Notes under the pieces: generated by a model
What the model was told of the DNA's origin: nothing
Seen by the model: only the letters and a program-made list of their open reading frames with translations
Databases searched by the model: none
Shown here: positions 17,020-25,493 of the stretch, piece after piece
Position numbering within the stretch: the stretch's first letter is position 1
Layout of the letters: every line of letters begins with the position of its first letter
Translations under genes and position numbers: made by a program
Assembly (NCBI GenBank): GCA_004555245.1
Contig: SFIS01000049.1
Coordinates: 1 to 44,059, forward strand
From: Bacteroidales bacterium
GTDB taxonomy: Bacteria; Bacteroidota; Bacteroidia; Bacteroidales; Bacteroidaceae
Length of the DNA stretch: 44,059 bases
Direction of reading: 5' to 3'

Positions 17020-17409
17020 ATGGAACTACAAGGAAAAATCATTGTGGCACTCGACCCTCGCAGTGGCACATCCGCTCGTGGCGAATGGACAGCTCAGGAC
17101 TTTGTTCTTGAGACACACGACACATATCCGAAGAAGATGGTTTTCTCTGTCTTCGGTGCAGACCGTCTTCAACGCTTCGGCATACAGGTAGGTCAGGAGG
17201 TGAACGTATCTTTCGACATTGACGCTCACGAATACAACGGCCGTTGGTTCAACAGCATCCGTGCCTATGATGTCCGTCCTGTCTCGCAGCAGCAGCCTGC
17301 TCCGGCTCCCGTTACGGGCGGTCAGTTCGGTCCTGCTCCAGAGCCGTCGGTCCAGCCTCCGTTTGCCCAGGACAACGGCGGTGATTCTACCGACGACCTT
17401 CCATTCTGA
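17020..17409 (+). CDS. DUF3127 protein with SSB-like C-terminal tail
   Basis: A 129-residue protein. Residues 1-90 (MELQGKIIVALDPRSGTSARGEWTAQ... then VNVSFDIDAHEYNGRWFNSIRAYDV) match the DUF3127 family, predicted to be an OB fold. A Pro/Gln-rich flexible linker follows, and the last residues are STDDLPF, which closely copies the acidic-hydrophobic tip (DDIPF) by which single-stranded DNA-binding protein recruits repair and replication partners. This suggests a single-strand DNA-binding accessory protein; that role is inferred, not proven. It starts 45 bp after a TAATTTCG box and is divergent from dnaN. Confidence 0.85.
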   Translation: MELQGKIIVALDPRSGTSARGEWTAQDFVLETHDTYPKKMVFSVFGADRLQRFGIQVGQEVNVSFDIDAHEYNGRWFNSIRAYDVRPVSQQQPAPAPVTGGQFGPAPEPSVQPPFAQDNGGDSTDDLPF

Positions 17410-17517
17410 CCACTCCCTTCCGTCGGTCATGTCACACAGGTTGGCGAGTTGACGTTTTGAAGCGTTGCGTCAACTCGTCATCTTGCCATCTACCTTATCA
17501 TCCAACCCGTCATTCCC

Positions 17518-18303
17518 ATGCTATCCAGCCCGCAGAACAAACGGATCAAGGAGTTGTTCCTTCTCCAGCAGAAGTCGTCGCATCGCCGTCAGCAAGGCAT
17601 GTTTGTCGTTGAAGGCAGGCGCGAGTTGCGCCAGTGTCTTGATGCAGGCTATGCCGTCGAGAGCGTCTATCTGTGTCCGGACCTTCTCCAGTCGGGCGAG
17701 CCGGTAGGAGGATTGAACCGTTGCATAGTGACGGAAGTGTCAAGAAGCGTTTACGAGAAGATTGCCTACCGCGGTTCTACAGAAGGCGTTGTTGCCGTAG
17801 TCCGTCAACCCGGTCTCCGTCTTGACAGCCTTTCCCTGCCTCCCAGTCCGCTCGTCGTAGTGCTTGAGAGCGTCGAGAAGCCCGGCAACCTCGGGGCAGT
17901 GCTTCGTTCGGCAGATGCCTCTGGCGTTGATGCCGTAATTGTCTGCGATCCCCTTTGCGACATATACAACCCCAACACCATCCGCGCCTCTATCGGAGCC
18001 GTATTCACAGTCCCCTGTCTGTCGTGTACGTCAGAAGAATGTATAGATTTTCTCAAACGCCACGACATCCGCATTCTCACAGCCCAGCTTCAGGATTCCC
18101 ATCCTTACTACGACACTCCCATGACCTCTGCGACAGCCATTGTCATGGGTACGGAATCAACGGGGCTCACTGCGCCGTGGCGTCAGGCAGCCGACGCTCA
18201 CATCCGCATTCCCATGCTCGGCAATCTCGATTCGCTCAACGTCTCTGTATCTGCCGCCATTCTGATGTACGAAGCCGTCAGGCAACGCATGGGCAAGGGG
18301 TGA
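17518..18303 (+). CDS. TrmH/SpoU-family RNA 2'-O-methyltransferase
   Basis: A 261-residue SPOUT methyltransferase. The N-terminal SpoU substrate-binding domain (about 1-100: SSPQNKRIKELFLLQQKSSHRRQQ, FVVEGRRELRQCL) is followed by the knotted SAM-binding domain, with motif 1 EKPGNLGAVLRSADASGVDAV, motif 2 IVMGTESTGL and motif 3 IPMLGNLDSLNVSVSAAILMYE. These motifs define 2'-O-ribose methylation of rRNA or tRNA; the exact nucleotide is not readable. It sits 108 bases after the DUF3127 gene. A second, shorter SpoU enzyme lies at 34161. Confidence 0.92.
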   Translation: MLSSPQNKRIKELFLLQQKSSHRRQQGMFVVEGRRELRQCLDAGYAVESVYLCPDLLQSGEPVGGLNRCIVTEVSRSVYEKIAYRGSTEGVVAVVRQPGLRLDSLSLPPSPLVVVLESVEKPGNLGAVLRSADASGVDAVIVCDPLCDIYNPNTIRASIGAVFTVPCLSCTSEECIDFLKRHDIRILTAQLQDSHPYYDTPMTSATAIVMGTESTGLTAPWRQAADAHIRIPMLGNLDSLNVSVSAAILMYEAVRQRMGKG

Positions 18304-18421
18304 GGACACTTGCCGGCACACACGCCGTCCTCTGCATGACGGGGCAGAAGGTCCGGCAGTGCCGTTTATGTCCGTCTCTTCCGGACTATCACAGGCTACA
18401 ACACATTATTATATTTGCATT

Positions 18422-18697
18422 ATGTTTGAATTCACGCTATGTAATGTCATAGGTTACGCAGCAGCGGTATGTATGGTTATGGGCTATATGCCCCAGGCCA
18501 TCTATACCATCCGCACTCGCGACACAGACGGCATTGCGCTGCCTACATTCCTTCTGATGGGCCTTGGCGGCTTTTTCTTCTTCCTTCAAGGCATCCTGAC
18601 CGACAATCTGCCTCTTACAATTACGAATCTCATCACCACCGCCTCGTCGATGATAGTCTTCGGCATCAAGGTGTATAACGATTTCATAAAGAAGTGA
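18422..18697 (+). CDS. SemiSWEET-like PQ-loop membrane protein
   Basis: A 91-residue protein with three membrane helices. The GYMPQ motif after the first helix is the PQ-loop, followed by TRDTDGIALPTFLLMGLGGFFFFLQG and NLITTASSMIVFGIKVYNDF. Size and order match bacterial SemiSWEET sugar transporters, which work as dimers; the substrate is unknown. The start at 18422 (MFEFTLC) is preferred, because the frame's earlier ATG at 18359 would add 21 residues of unrelated sequence. A TATTATATTTGC box just before it (18410-18420) would be very close for a promoter. It is followed by a terminator. Confidence 0.82.
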   Translation: MFEFTLCNVIGYAAAVCMVMGYMPQAIYTIRTRDTDGIALPTFLLMGLGGFFFFLQGILTDNLPLTITNLITTASSMIVFGIKVYNDFIKK

Positions 18698-18740
18698 CAT
18701 ACAGTGTCTGGCGTCCGCCAGACATACGACATGAAACCAC

Positions 18741-18788
18741 AAGCCCCGCTTCGCTGCACATTGCGTGCAATGAGGCGGGGCTTTCTTT
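18741..18788 (+). terminator. Rho-independent terminator after the SemiSWEET gene
   Basis: A 9-bp perfect stem AAGCCCCGC (18741-18749) with GCGGGGCTT (18775-18783) is followed by TCTTTT. A small perfect hairpin GTCTGGCG/CGCCAGAC lies just upstream at 18706-18723. The hairpin also lies 23 bp beyond the stop of the convergent adaptor gene, so it may serve both strands. Confidence 0.75.
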
Positions 18789-18810
18789 TGTTGCGCCTGT
18801 TGGCGTCGGG

Positions 18811-19728
18811 TCATTTTCTCACCTTGGCTCTGACATACATACCGGGTCTGAACGATGATTCGGGTGTCAGGATTCTTGCATATACTTTGATGGAATAGTC
18901 TTCCTTGGTGACCGACTGGTCAATTGACACCACCTTGGCAGAGAAAGTCTGTTTTCCCATGCCGTTTACCCGGAAGTCTATTCTATCTCCCACACTGATG
19001 ATGTTGATGTCTCGTTCGAACACGGTGAGCTGTACGAGCAGCTGCGACTTGTTTACAACAGAGCAGACGGGCTGTCCGACATCGACATACTTTCCGATAT
19101 TCACGTTTATGTCGGTGACATATCCTGCTATCGGCGACCTAACGGGGAGATAAGCCCTGATGTTTCCCATCTTCACCGTCGCGGGGTTTATGCCGAGTGC
19201 CTTTAGTTGTGTGGCATACGCCTCTTGTCTGTTTTTCACGGTGAGGAACTCCGCTTTGCTTTGCTGTACGCGTTTCTGTGAAGCCGCCTCTTGTGAGCCG
19301 AGTGATTTCTGTCGTGCATATTCTTTGGCGAGATACTCGAGTTGTATTCCCGTCTCGATGTATTCCTGTTGCAAAGTCACGAAGTCCGGATTGTCGAGCA
19401 GAGCCACAGTCTGTCCCTTTGCGACAGAGTGGCCCTGCATCACTTTCAGTGCATGTATTCTTCCTCCCATCGTCATCGACACCGTTGCCGAGCTTCTGTC
19501 AGGCGCGGCGGTTATCAGTCCGTTGAATGTCGGTGCGTTGGCTTTGTATGTCGCGCTTGTCACGCCGTCGATTTTCATTGTGTCGATTGCGGCAGACTCG
19601 GCAGCCATCACGGCAGCTGTCGAGTCATCCGTCTCCGTTTCGGCGTCCTGTTCTCCTTTCCCTGCACATGCAGCGAGCATCATTGTCATGATGATGATGA
19701 TGTGTCGAGTGTGTGTCATTGTTTTCAT
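18811..19728 (-). CDS. RND efflux periplasmic adaptor lipoprotein (CusB/CzcB type)
   Basis: A 305-residue adaptor with a lipobox LAAC (Cys21) after a short Met/Ile-rich signal, so lipid-anchored. A linker rich in Asp, Glu and Ala follows, then a lipoyl half (GGRIHALKVMQGHSVAKGQ), an alpha hairpin (about 115-175, ending LKALGINPATV), the second lipoyl half (SPIAGYVTDINVNIGKYVDVGQ) and a beta barrel ending RPGMYVRAKVRK. The order matches CusB/CzcB adaptors, though it is at the short end and seems to lack the last membrane-proximal domain. It lies 57 bases downstream of the pump-channel fusion in the same direction. Confidence 0.9.
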   Translation of the reverse strand: MKTMTHTRHIIIIMTMMLAACAGKGEQDAETETDDSTAAVMAAESAAIDTMKIDGVTSATYKANAPTFNGLITAAPDRSSATVSMTMGGRIHALKVMQGHSVAKGQTVALLDNPDFVTLQQEYIETGIQLEYLAKEYARQKSLGSQEAASQKRVQQSKAEFLTVKNRQEAYATQLKALGINPATVKMGNIRAYLPVRSPIAGYVTDINVNIGKYVDVGQPVCSVVNKSQLLVQLTVFERDINIISVGDRIDFRVNGMGKQTFSAKVVSIDQSVTKEDYSIKVYARILTPESSFRPGMYVRAKVRK

Positions 19729-19785
19729 ATCTTTGTTGTTATGGTTTCTGGCGTGTTGTTTTCAGTTCATCCCGTGCATTGTTTT

Positions 19786-22700
19786 TCATTCCGTATAGAG
19801 TTCGAGTTCAATGACGGCGATGTTGTATTGGTAAACCGCCTCGATATAGTTTTTCCGTATCTCCCGTGCCGTATTGAGGCTCTGTATGAGTTCCGCCATA
19901 CCCGTTTCGCAGTTTTCGTATGTCAGTATTGCGTTTCGCTGCAGTTCTTCCGCCTCTGCGAGTGCAGCCTGCGTATAGTATTCGAGGCACTCCGCCTGCC
20001 GTGCCACGATACCCCTTGCCTCTTCCACCTTCTGTCTGAGTTCCGCCTTGCTGTCTTCCGCCTGCCAGTGTGCCATTGTGGCATCAGCCTTCGCCTGTCT
20101 GAGTCTGCTTTTCTGGGGGATGAAGAAGAGCGGGAATGAGATGCCTACCGTCCATGAATTCAATCCTGTCAGCGGTGTTATTTTCTGCCTTGCGTATCCC
20201 ACAGAGAATTCCGGGAAGAATTTGCTTCGCTCCACTTTCACCATGTCGTCGCGTTGTTTCGCCTGAAGGTCGCAGAAGTCAGTATGTATGTGCGAGACTC
20301 CGGTTGCCAATGGCGTTGCCATGATGTTGAGTGCGGTGTCTGCGGGCATCAGGGGTGTCTTCTCCCGGCACACCCATGCGAGGCGTTTCATGGCGATTTT
20401 CATCTCGTGTGCGGCAAGGTTAGCCTGCGTCTGCTGTTCTGCAGCGAGGGTGTTCATCATGCTGTATTCCAGTTTTGTTATGTCTCCCTGTTCGTATCTC
20501 AGCCTGCAGATGCGTTTGAGGTTTTCTGTTGCCGATGCCTGTCCGTCGTACAGGTGTCTCTTCGAGATGGCATAGAGGCAGTCGGTCCATGCCCTTTTCA
20601 CTTCTGCTGTTATCTCTCGCCTGACCAGTTCGCGCTGTGTCTCTCCCGTCGCCACTTTTGTCTTCACCAGCGCATTGCGGTAGAAGGGAGTTACGAACGA
20701 TCCGAGCGACTGCTCCACCGATATTTCGTTGTCGTTCTTCGGTTCTCCGTTGAGTTGTCCCCAGGCGTATCTGACGGTAGTGTTTCCCGGTTCCCAGCTT
20801 TCGCCTTTCTCTGCGCGTGTCCGCACAATCTCCTCGTTGGCAATCCTCATCCTCGGGCTGTTGTCTATTGCGAGTTGTATGGCGCGTTCGAGTGTCACCG
20901 TCTCGTCAGCCGATGCGGTCGATGCTGCGGTGCAAGCCAGTGCTATCAGGAGGCAGGGTATGTGTGCCTGCCTGTTGCTTTTGTATTTTTTCATAATGAC
21001 GGGAATAGCGTTTACGAGTCTGTAGAAGACGGGTATGACAATCAGTGTCAGCACCGTTGAGACAGTCAGTCCGCCTATGACGACTGTAGCCAGCGGCCGT
21101 TGCACCTCTGCTCCTGCCGATGTTGCCACCGCCATTGGCACAAATCCGAGCGACGCGACAAGTCCGGTGAGGAATACCGGTCTGAGGAGATGCATACTGC
21201 CGTCGAGAACAAGCCGGTGCGTGCATCTCGTGTAGCGTGTGCCATTCTTCATGCCGTTGAAATGGTTTATCATCAGTATGCCGTTCAGGACAGCGACACC
21301 GAAGAGGGCAATGAATCCCACTCCGGCAGAGATGCTGAACGGCAAGCCCCTCAGCCACAGGGCAGCGATGCCACCGACGAGCGACAGCGGGACTGTCGAG
21401 AAGACGACGAGGGTGTATGTAACGCTTCGGAAGGCGAAGAAGAGTATTAGCAGAATGAGCATCAGTGCGATAGGTATGACCACCATGAGTGTGTCGATGG
21501 CATTCTGCAGGTTCTCGAACTGTCCTCCGTACTCGAAATAGTACCCCGGTTTCAGCTTTATGTTCCTGTCGAGTGTCCGGCTGATTTTCTCCACCACCTG
21601 CTGTATGTCGGCATTTCTGACGTTCACTCCGATTACTATGCGTCGCTTGGCGGCGTCTCGGTTTATCTGCAATGGTCCGTTGACGAGGTCAATCGTCGCC
21701 ACCTCGCTGACTGGAATCTGCAGTCCGTCAGAAGTGCGTACGCATAGTCGGCTGAGGTCGAGGTCCTCCACGATGTTCTCGTCGAGGCGCAGGACGAGGT
21801 CGAAGCGCCGTTCGTTCTCGAACACGACGCCCGCCGCCTCTCCGGCGTACGCCGTTCGTATGATGGTGTTCAGCTCGTCGATATCCACTCCATAGCGCGC
21901 TATCTTCGTGCGGTTGTATTTCACCACGAGTTGCGGCAGTCCGACAGCCTGCTCTACAATGACGTCTGACGCGCCCTTAATCTTCGCGACATATTTTTCA
22001 GCCTCTTTCGCTTTCGAGTACAGTTCGTCCATGTCCTCGCCGTAAAGTTTTATGGCGATGTCAGCCTTTGCGCCCGTCATCAGCTCGTTGAACCTCAGCT
22101 GAATGGGCTGGCTGAAGTTGAACTCAGCCCCTTCTACCGCCTGCAGCGCCTCTTTCATCTTCTCCACCATCTCTTCGCGCGACGATGCGGAGGTCCATTC
22201 CCTGAAAGGCTTCATTATTATCATGACATCAGCATCCTCCACCGACATGGGGTCTGTCGGCACCTCCGCAGTGCCTATCTTTGCCACGACATGCTTCACT
22301 TCGGGGAATTTTTCTTTCAGCACCTTCTCCGCCTTGAGCGAGAGGTTGATGCTGCTTGTCAGCGAGCTGCCTGCGGGCAGTGTCATCTGCATGGCGAAAT
22401 CGCCCTCGTCAAGTGTCGGGATGAACTCTGCCCCGAGGCGTGTGAAAAGCAACATCGAGGCGGCGAGGAGCGAGAAAGCCACTCCTATCGTCATGCCCAT
22501 ACGCCTGAGACAAACCTGGAGCAGACGCCTGTAGTGGCGGCTGACAACGGCGAAGAAGCGGTCGGCGAACGTAGGCGCGGGCTTTATGTCCCTCTTGAGG
22601 AACACCGCCGCCATCATCGGCACGTAGGTCAGCGAGAGCAGTAATGCGCCGATGATGCAGAAGACGAGGGTCTGTGCCATCGGGGTAAAATATTTGCCTT

Positions 22701-24108
22701 CTATTCCGCTGAGCGTCAGTATGGGGAAGAAGACGATGAGGATGATGAGAACAGCGAACGTAGAGCTATGCACCACCTTTGCCGCGCCGCGAATCACCTC
22801 TTCGTCCATCTCCTCGCGTGTGAGTTGTCTGCCGTACAGTCGCCTGCCGTAGATGTGCGCCATCAGTCCTTCGATGATTACAATCGAGCCGTCCACCACT
22901 ATGCCGAAGTCTATCGCCCCGAGGCTCATCAGGTTTGCCGAGACACCGAATATCCTCATCATGATGAATCCGAAGAGCATCGCCATCGGAATGACAGACG
23001 CCACGATGACACTCGCCCTCACGTTTCCGAGGAAGATCAGAAGGACGACGAAAACAATCACCGCCCCCTCGACAAGGTTGCTGACGACAGTGCTGATGTT
23101 GCGGCTGACAAGTTCCGAGCGGTTGAGATACGGCTCTATAGTCACGCCTTCGGGCAGCATCTTCTGAACCTTCGCAATGCGTCTCTCAAGCTCTTTCGTC
23201 ACGACATTTGCGTTGGCTCCCTTGAGCATCATCGCAATGCCTCCGACACACTCTCCCTTCCCGTCCATCGTCATGGCTCCGAAGCGTTTCGGCGAGCCGA
23301 ACGACACGCGTCCCATGTCGCCCACGTGCACCGGCATGCCGTTTCTGTTTGCCACCACAATCTTCTCTATGTCAGAGAGTTTGGATATCATGCCCTCCGA
23401 GCGTATGTAGTACGCGCGGTTCTTTTTCTCGATATAGCTTGCGCCCGTGTTCTGGTTGTTCTTCTGCAATGCCTCGAAGACATCGCCAATGGTGATTTTC
23501 ATCGCCGACATCACTTCCGGATCAACCGCTATCTCGTATTGTTTCAGCCTTCCGCCGAAACTGTTTATCTCCACAATGCCGGGTATTCCTGACAGCTGGC
23601 GTCGCACAATCCAGTCTTGAATCGTGCGCAGTTCCATCGCGTCGTACAGTCCGCTGTGTTTCGCGTCAACCTTCAGCACATACTGGTAAATCTCGCCCAG
23701 TCCTGTCGTGATGGGCATCATCTCGGGCGTGCCCAGTTCAGAGGGAATCTCGCCCGCCACGCTCTGTATCTGCTCGTTGACAAGCTGCCGCGCCTCGAGT
23801 GTCGGCACATTGTCCTTGAAGACTACAGTGACAAGCGACAGTCCGAACCTTGAGACGGAACGTATCTCCGTGACATTCATGATATTGCTCATCGAGGTCT
23901 CTACCGGGATGGTGATGAGCTGCTCCACCTCTTGCGGGGCGAGGGTCGGAGACACGGTGACAATCTGCACCTGGTTGTTCGTGATGTCAGGCACAGCGTC
24001 TATCGGCAGCGTCAGCATCGCATAGATGCCGCCGATGAGAAGAAAGACTGAGGTGAGTGCGACAAACAGTTTCTTCTTTACAGAAAAACGTACTATTGCG
24101 TTGAACAT
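19786..24108 (-). CDS. CusA/CzcA-family RND pump fused to a TolC-family channel
   Basis: About 1440 residues. Residues 1 to about 1038 are a heavy-metal-type RND pump: MFNAIVRFSVKKKLFVALTSVFLLIGG, a periplasmic domain with TITTGLGEIYQY-like motifs, and the charged TM4 segment GAIDFGIVVDGSIVIIEG that carries the proton-relay Asp residues. The pump ends at the twelfth helix (VLTLIVIPVFYRLV). From about residue 1039 a second protein begins with an internal signal-like segment (MKKYKSNRQAHIPCLLIALA...STASADE) and a CzcC/TolC helix domain to the end. Such pump-channel fusions are known in Bacteroidetes. The start at 24108 is the conserved RND start; an upstream ATG at 24156 would add 16 residues that overlap the leader. 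Substrate is likely Cu/Ag or Zn/Co/Cd; not readable. Confidence 0.93.
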   Translation of the reverse strand: MFNAIVRFSVKKKLFVALTSVFLLIGGIYAMLTLPIDAVPDITNNQVQIVTVSPTLAPQEVEQLITIPVETSMSNIMNVTEIRSVSRFGLSLVTVVFKDNVPTLEARQLVNEQIQSVAGEIPSELGTPEMMPITTGLGEIYQYVLKVDAKHSGLYDAMELRTIQDWIVRRQLSGIPGIVEINSFGGRLKQYEIAVDPEVMSAMKITIGDVFEALQKNNQNTGASYIEKKNRAYYIRSEGMISKLSDIEKIVVANRNGMPVHVGDMGRVSFGSPKRFGAMTMDGKGECVGGIAMMLKGANANVVTKELERRIAKVQKMLPEGVTIEPYLNRSELVSRNISTVVSNLVEGAVIVFVVLLIFLGNVRASVIVASVIPMAMLFGFIMMRIFGVSANLMSLGAIDFGIVVDGSIVIIEGLMAHIYGRRLYGRQLTREEMDEEVIRGAAKVVHSSTFAVLIILIVFFPILTLSGIEGKYFTPMAQTLVFCIIGALLLSLTYVPMMAAVFLKRDIKPAPTFADRFFAVVSRHYRRLLQVCLRRMGMTIGVAFSLLAASMLLFTRLGAEFIPTLDEGDFAMQMTLPAGSSLTSSINLSLKAEKVLKEKFPEVKHVVAKIGTAEVPTDPMSVEDADVMIIMKPFREWTSASSREEMVEKMKEALQAVEGAEFNFSQPIQLRFNELMTGAKADIAIKLYGEDMDELYSKAKEAEKYVAKIKGASDVIVEQAVGLPQLVVKYNRTKIARYGVDIDELNTIIRTAYAGEAAGVVFENERRFDLVLRLDENIVEDLDLSRLCVRTSDGLQIPVSEVATIDLVNGPLQINRDAAKRRIVIGVNVRNADIQQVVEKISRTLDRNIKLKPGYYFEYGGQFENLQNAIDTLMVVIPIALMLILLILFFAFRSVTYTLVVFSTVPLSLVGGIAALWLRGLPFSISAGVGFIALFGVAVLNGILMINHFNGMKNGTRYTRCTHRLVLDGSMHLLRPVFLTGLVASLGFVPMAVATSAGAEVQRPLATVVIGGLTVSTVLTLIVIPVFYRLVNAIPVIMKKYKSNRQAHIPCLLIALACTAASTASADETVTLERAIQLAIDNSPRMRIANEEIVRTRAEKGESWEPGNTTVRYAWGQLNGEPKNDNEISVEQSLGSFVTPFYRNALVKTKVATGETQRELVRREITAEVKRAWTDCLYAISKRHLYDGQASATENLKRICRLRYEQGDITKLEYSMMNTLAAEQQTQANLAAHEMKIAMKRLAWVCREKTPLMPADTALNIMATPLATGVSHIHTDFCDLQAKQRDDMVKVERSKFFPEFSVGYARQKITPLTGLNSWTVGISFPLFFIPQKSRLRQAKADATMAHWQAEDSKAELRQKVEEARGIVARQAECLEYYTQAALAEAEELQRNAILTYENCETGMAELIQSLNTAREIRKNYIEAVYQYNIAVIELELYTE

Positions 24109-24183
24109 GGGGTAAAGGTTTATCTGCCAGGCCCCGTCCGCCAGAACACAAGTCAAGGTGACGGACTAATGCCATATACGGCG

Positions 24184-24214
24184 CAAAGTTAGAAAAATTT
24201 ATCATACACTCCAA
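24184..24214 (-). promoter_or_regulatory. Putative promoter of the RND efflux operon
   Basis: On the minus strand TAACTTTG (24184-24191) matches the -7 consensus and TTG (24212-24214) lies 20 bp upstream. It lies 76 bases before the ATG at 24108. Confidence 0.55.
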
Positions 24215-24352
24215 GCAAATGACATGGTTTTTTCATACATTCTGTATGAATGTGGCATTGTTAGTCGGAATTTGGGAGAAAATGCATATTTTCTCAGATA
24301 AAAGGAACATTTTTTTAACAAAAACATTACAAGCCATCTGACAAAAAAGCCG

Positions 24353-24360
24353 TAATTTTG
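24353..24360 (+). promoter_or_regulatory. Putative -7 box of the PCMD gene
   Basis: TAATTTTG lies 71 bases upstream of the ATG at 24432. No convincing TTTG/TTG is seen 20 bp upstream, so an activator may be needed or the box may be fortuitous. The region 24200-24350 is markedly AT-rich. Confidence 0.45.
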
Positions 24361-24431
24361 CAGTGTGATAATCATCCGTGCAGACAAGTCAGCCTTTTGT
24401 CTGCCCGAAAACCTAAATTAACGTAACGACA

Positions 24432-25436
24432 ATGAAACGTCTGCTTGCAATCATGCTCATATCAGGCATTTGCGGAAATCTCCCTTCCGGTGCCTCTGAC
24501 ACTCCCGCCTTTCTCCTTCAGCCAGCCGGAGAAGAAGGTGCCGGCGGTAAGTTCGTGCTCTTCAAATACGGCAACCTTGATTCGTGGGTGACACGGCATA
24601 TAAAGGAATCGGCTGTCATCGGCGGCGCCACGAAGACACTCTACGAGATCGGCCCCACATCAACCGTCAGCAACAACACTCCATACACGAACAAAGGCGG
24701 CTCGCCGTGGGCGACGTCAAATGTCATGGCGAAGGTGTCGGGCATCACGAAGACCAACAACACGGTGTATAAAGAGAAGCGGGGCAACGGCTACTGCGCC
24801 AAGATGACCACACACATCGAGAGGGTGAAGGTGCTGGGCATGATCAACATCAACGTGCTGGCTGCCGGCTCCATCTATCTCGGCGACATGAAAGAGCCCA
24901 TCACCGGGACGAAAGAGGGGCTGAAAGCCGCCAACTGGGGCATACCCTTCAGGCTGCGTCCCAAAGCCGTGAGGTTCGACTATAAAGTGGCGCTGAGCGG
25001 AGAGAGCAACCGCATAAAGCTCACCGGATTCAGCAGCAGGCAGACCGTTGCAGGCAAAGACCTGGCGATGGCGGTGCTCTATCTCCAGAAGAGACACGAA
25101 GACGCAAAGGGCAACATCACCGCCCAACGCGTCGGGACGATGGTGGTCACGTTCGGCAAATCTACAGCAGGATGGGTCAACGGCGCTACATATAATATAA
25201 TGTATGGCGACATCCGCCACAACGCCGGCTACAACGCCACTCTCATGGGGCTGCGCACATGCGACTACGCACGCAACAGCCGCGGCGAGAGCGTGCCGGT
25301 GAAGGAGACGGGATGGGCGGATGCAGCCGACACGCCGACACACATCATTCTGCAATTCTCGTCAAGCCACGGCGGGGCTTACACCGGCAGCCCCGGCAAC
25401 ACGCTGTGGATAGACAACGTCGGACTGGTATATTGA
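24432..25436 (+). CDS. Secreted PCMD-domain protein
   Basis: A 334-residue protein with a signal peptide (MKRLLAIMLISGICGNLPSGAS). The body shows the pattern of the PCMD family ('putative carbohydrate metabolism domain') of Bacteroidetes: an early DSWVTR-type block, a glycine-rich IPFRLRPKAVRFDYK block where relatives have 'GxPFxxRPxxLxGYYKY', and the C-terminal signature IILQFSSSHGGAYTGSPGNT followed by LWIDNVGLVY, which corresponds to 'SSxxGdxFxGgxGStLyVDdvxLxY'. It is predicted to be a beta-sandwich surface or periplasmic protein, possibly glycan-binding. It begins a GC-rich rightward cluster with an outer membrane barrel and a lipid A modifying enzyme. Function is unproven. Confidence 0.8.
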   Translation: MKRLLAIMLISGICGNLPSGASDTPAFLLQPAGEEGAGGKFVLFKYGNLDSWVTRHIKESAVIGGATKTLYEIGPTSTVSNNTPYTNKGGSPWATSNVMAKVSGITKTNNTVYKEKRGNGYCAKMTTHIERVKVLGMININVLAAGSIYLGDMKEPITGTKEGLKAANWGIPFRLRPKAVRFDYKVALSGESNRIKLTGFSSRQTVAGKDLAMAVLYLQKRHEDAKGNITAQRVGTMVVTFGKSTAGWVNGATYNIMYGDIRHNAGYNATLMGLRTCDYARNSRGESVPVKETGWADAADTPTHIILQFSSSHGGAYTGSPGNTLWIDNVGLVY

Positions 25437-25493
25437 CCCCGCCACCGCCCACACACGAAACGTAAGAACAGAAAGAACGTAAACAACCGATAC

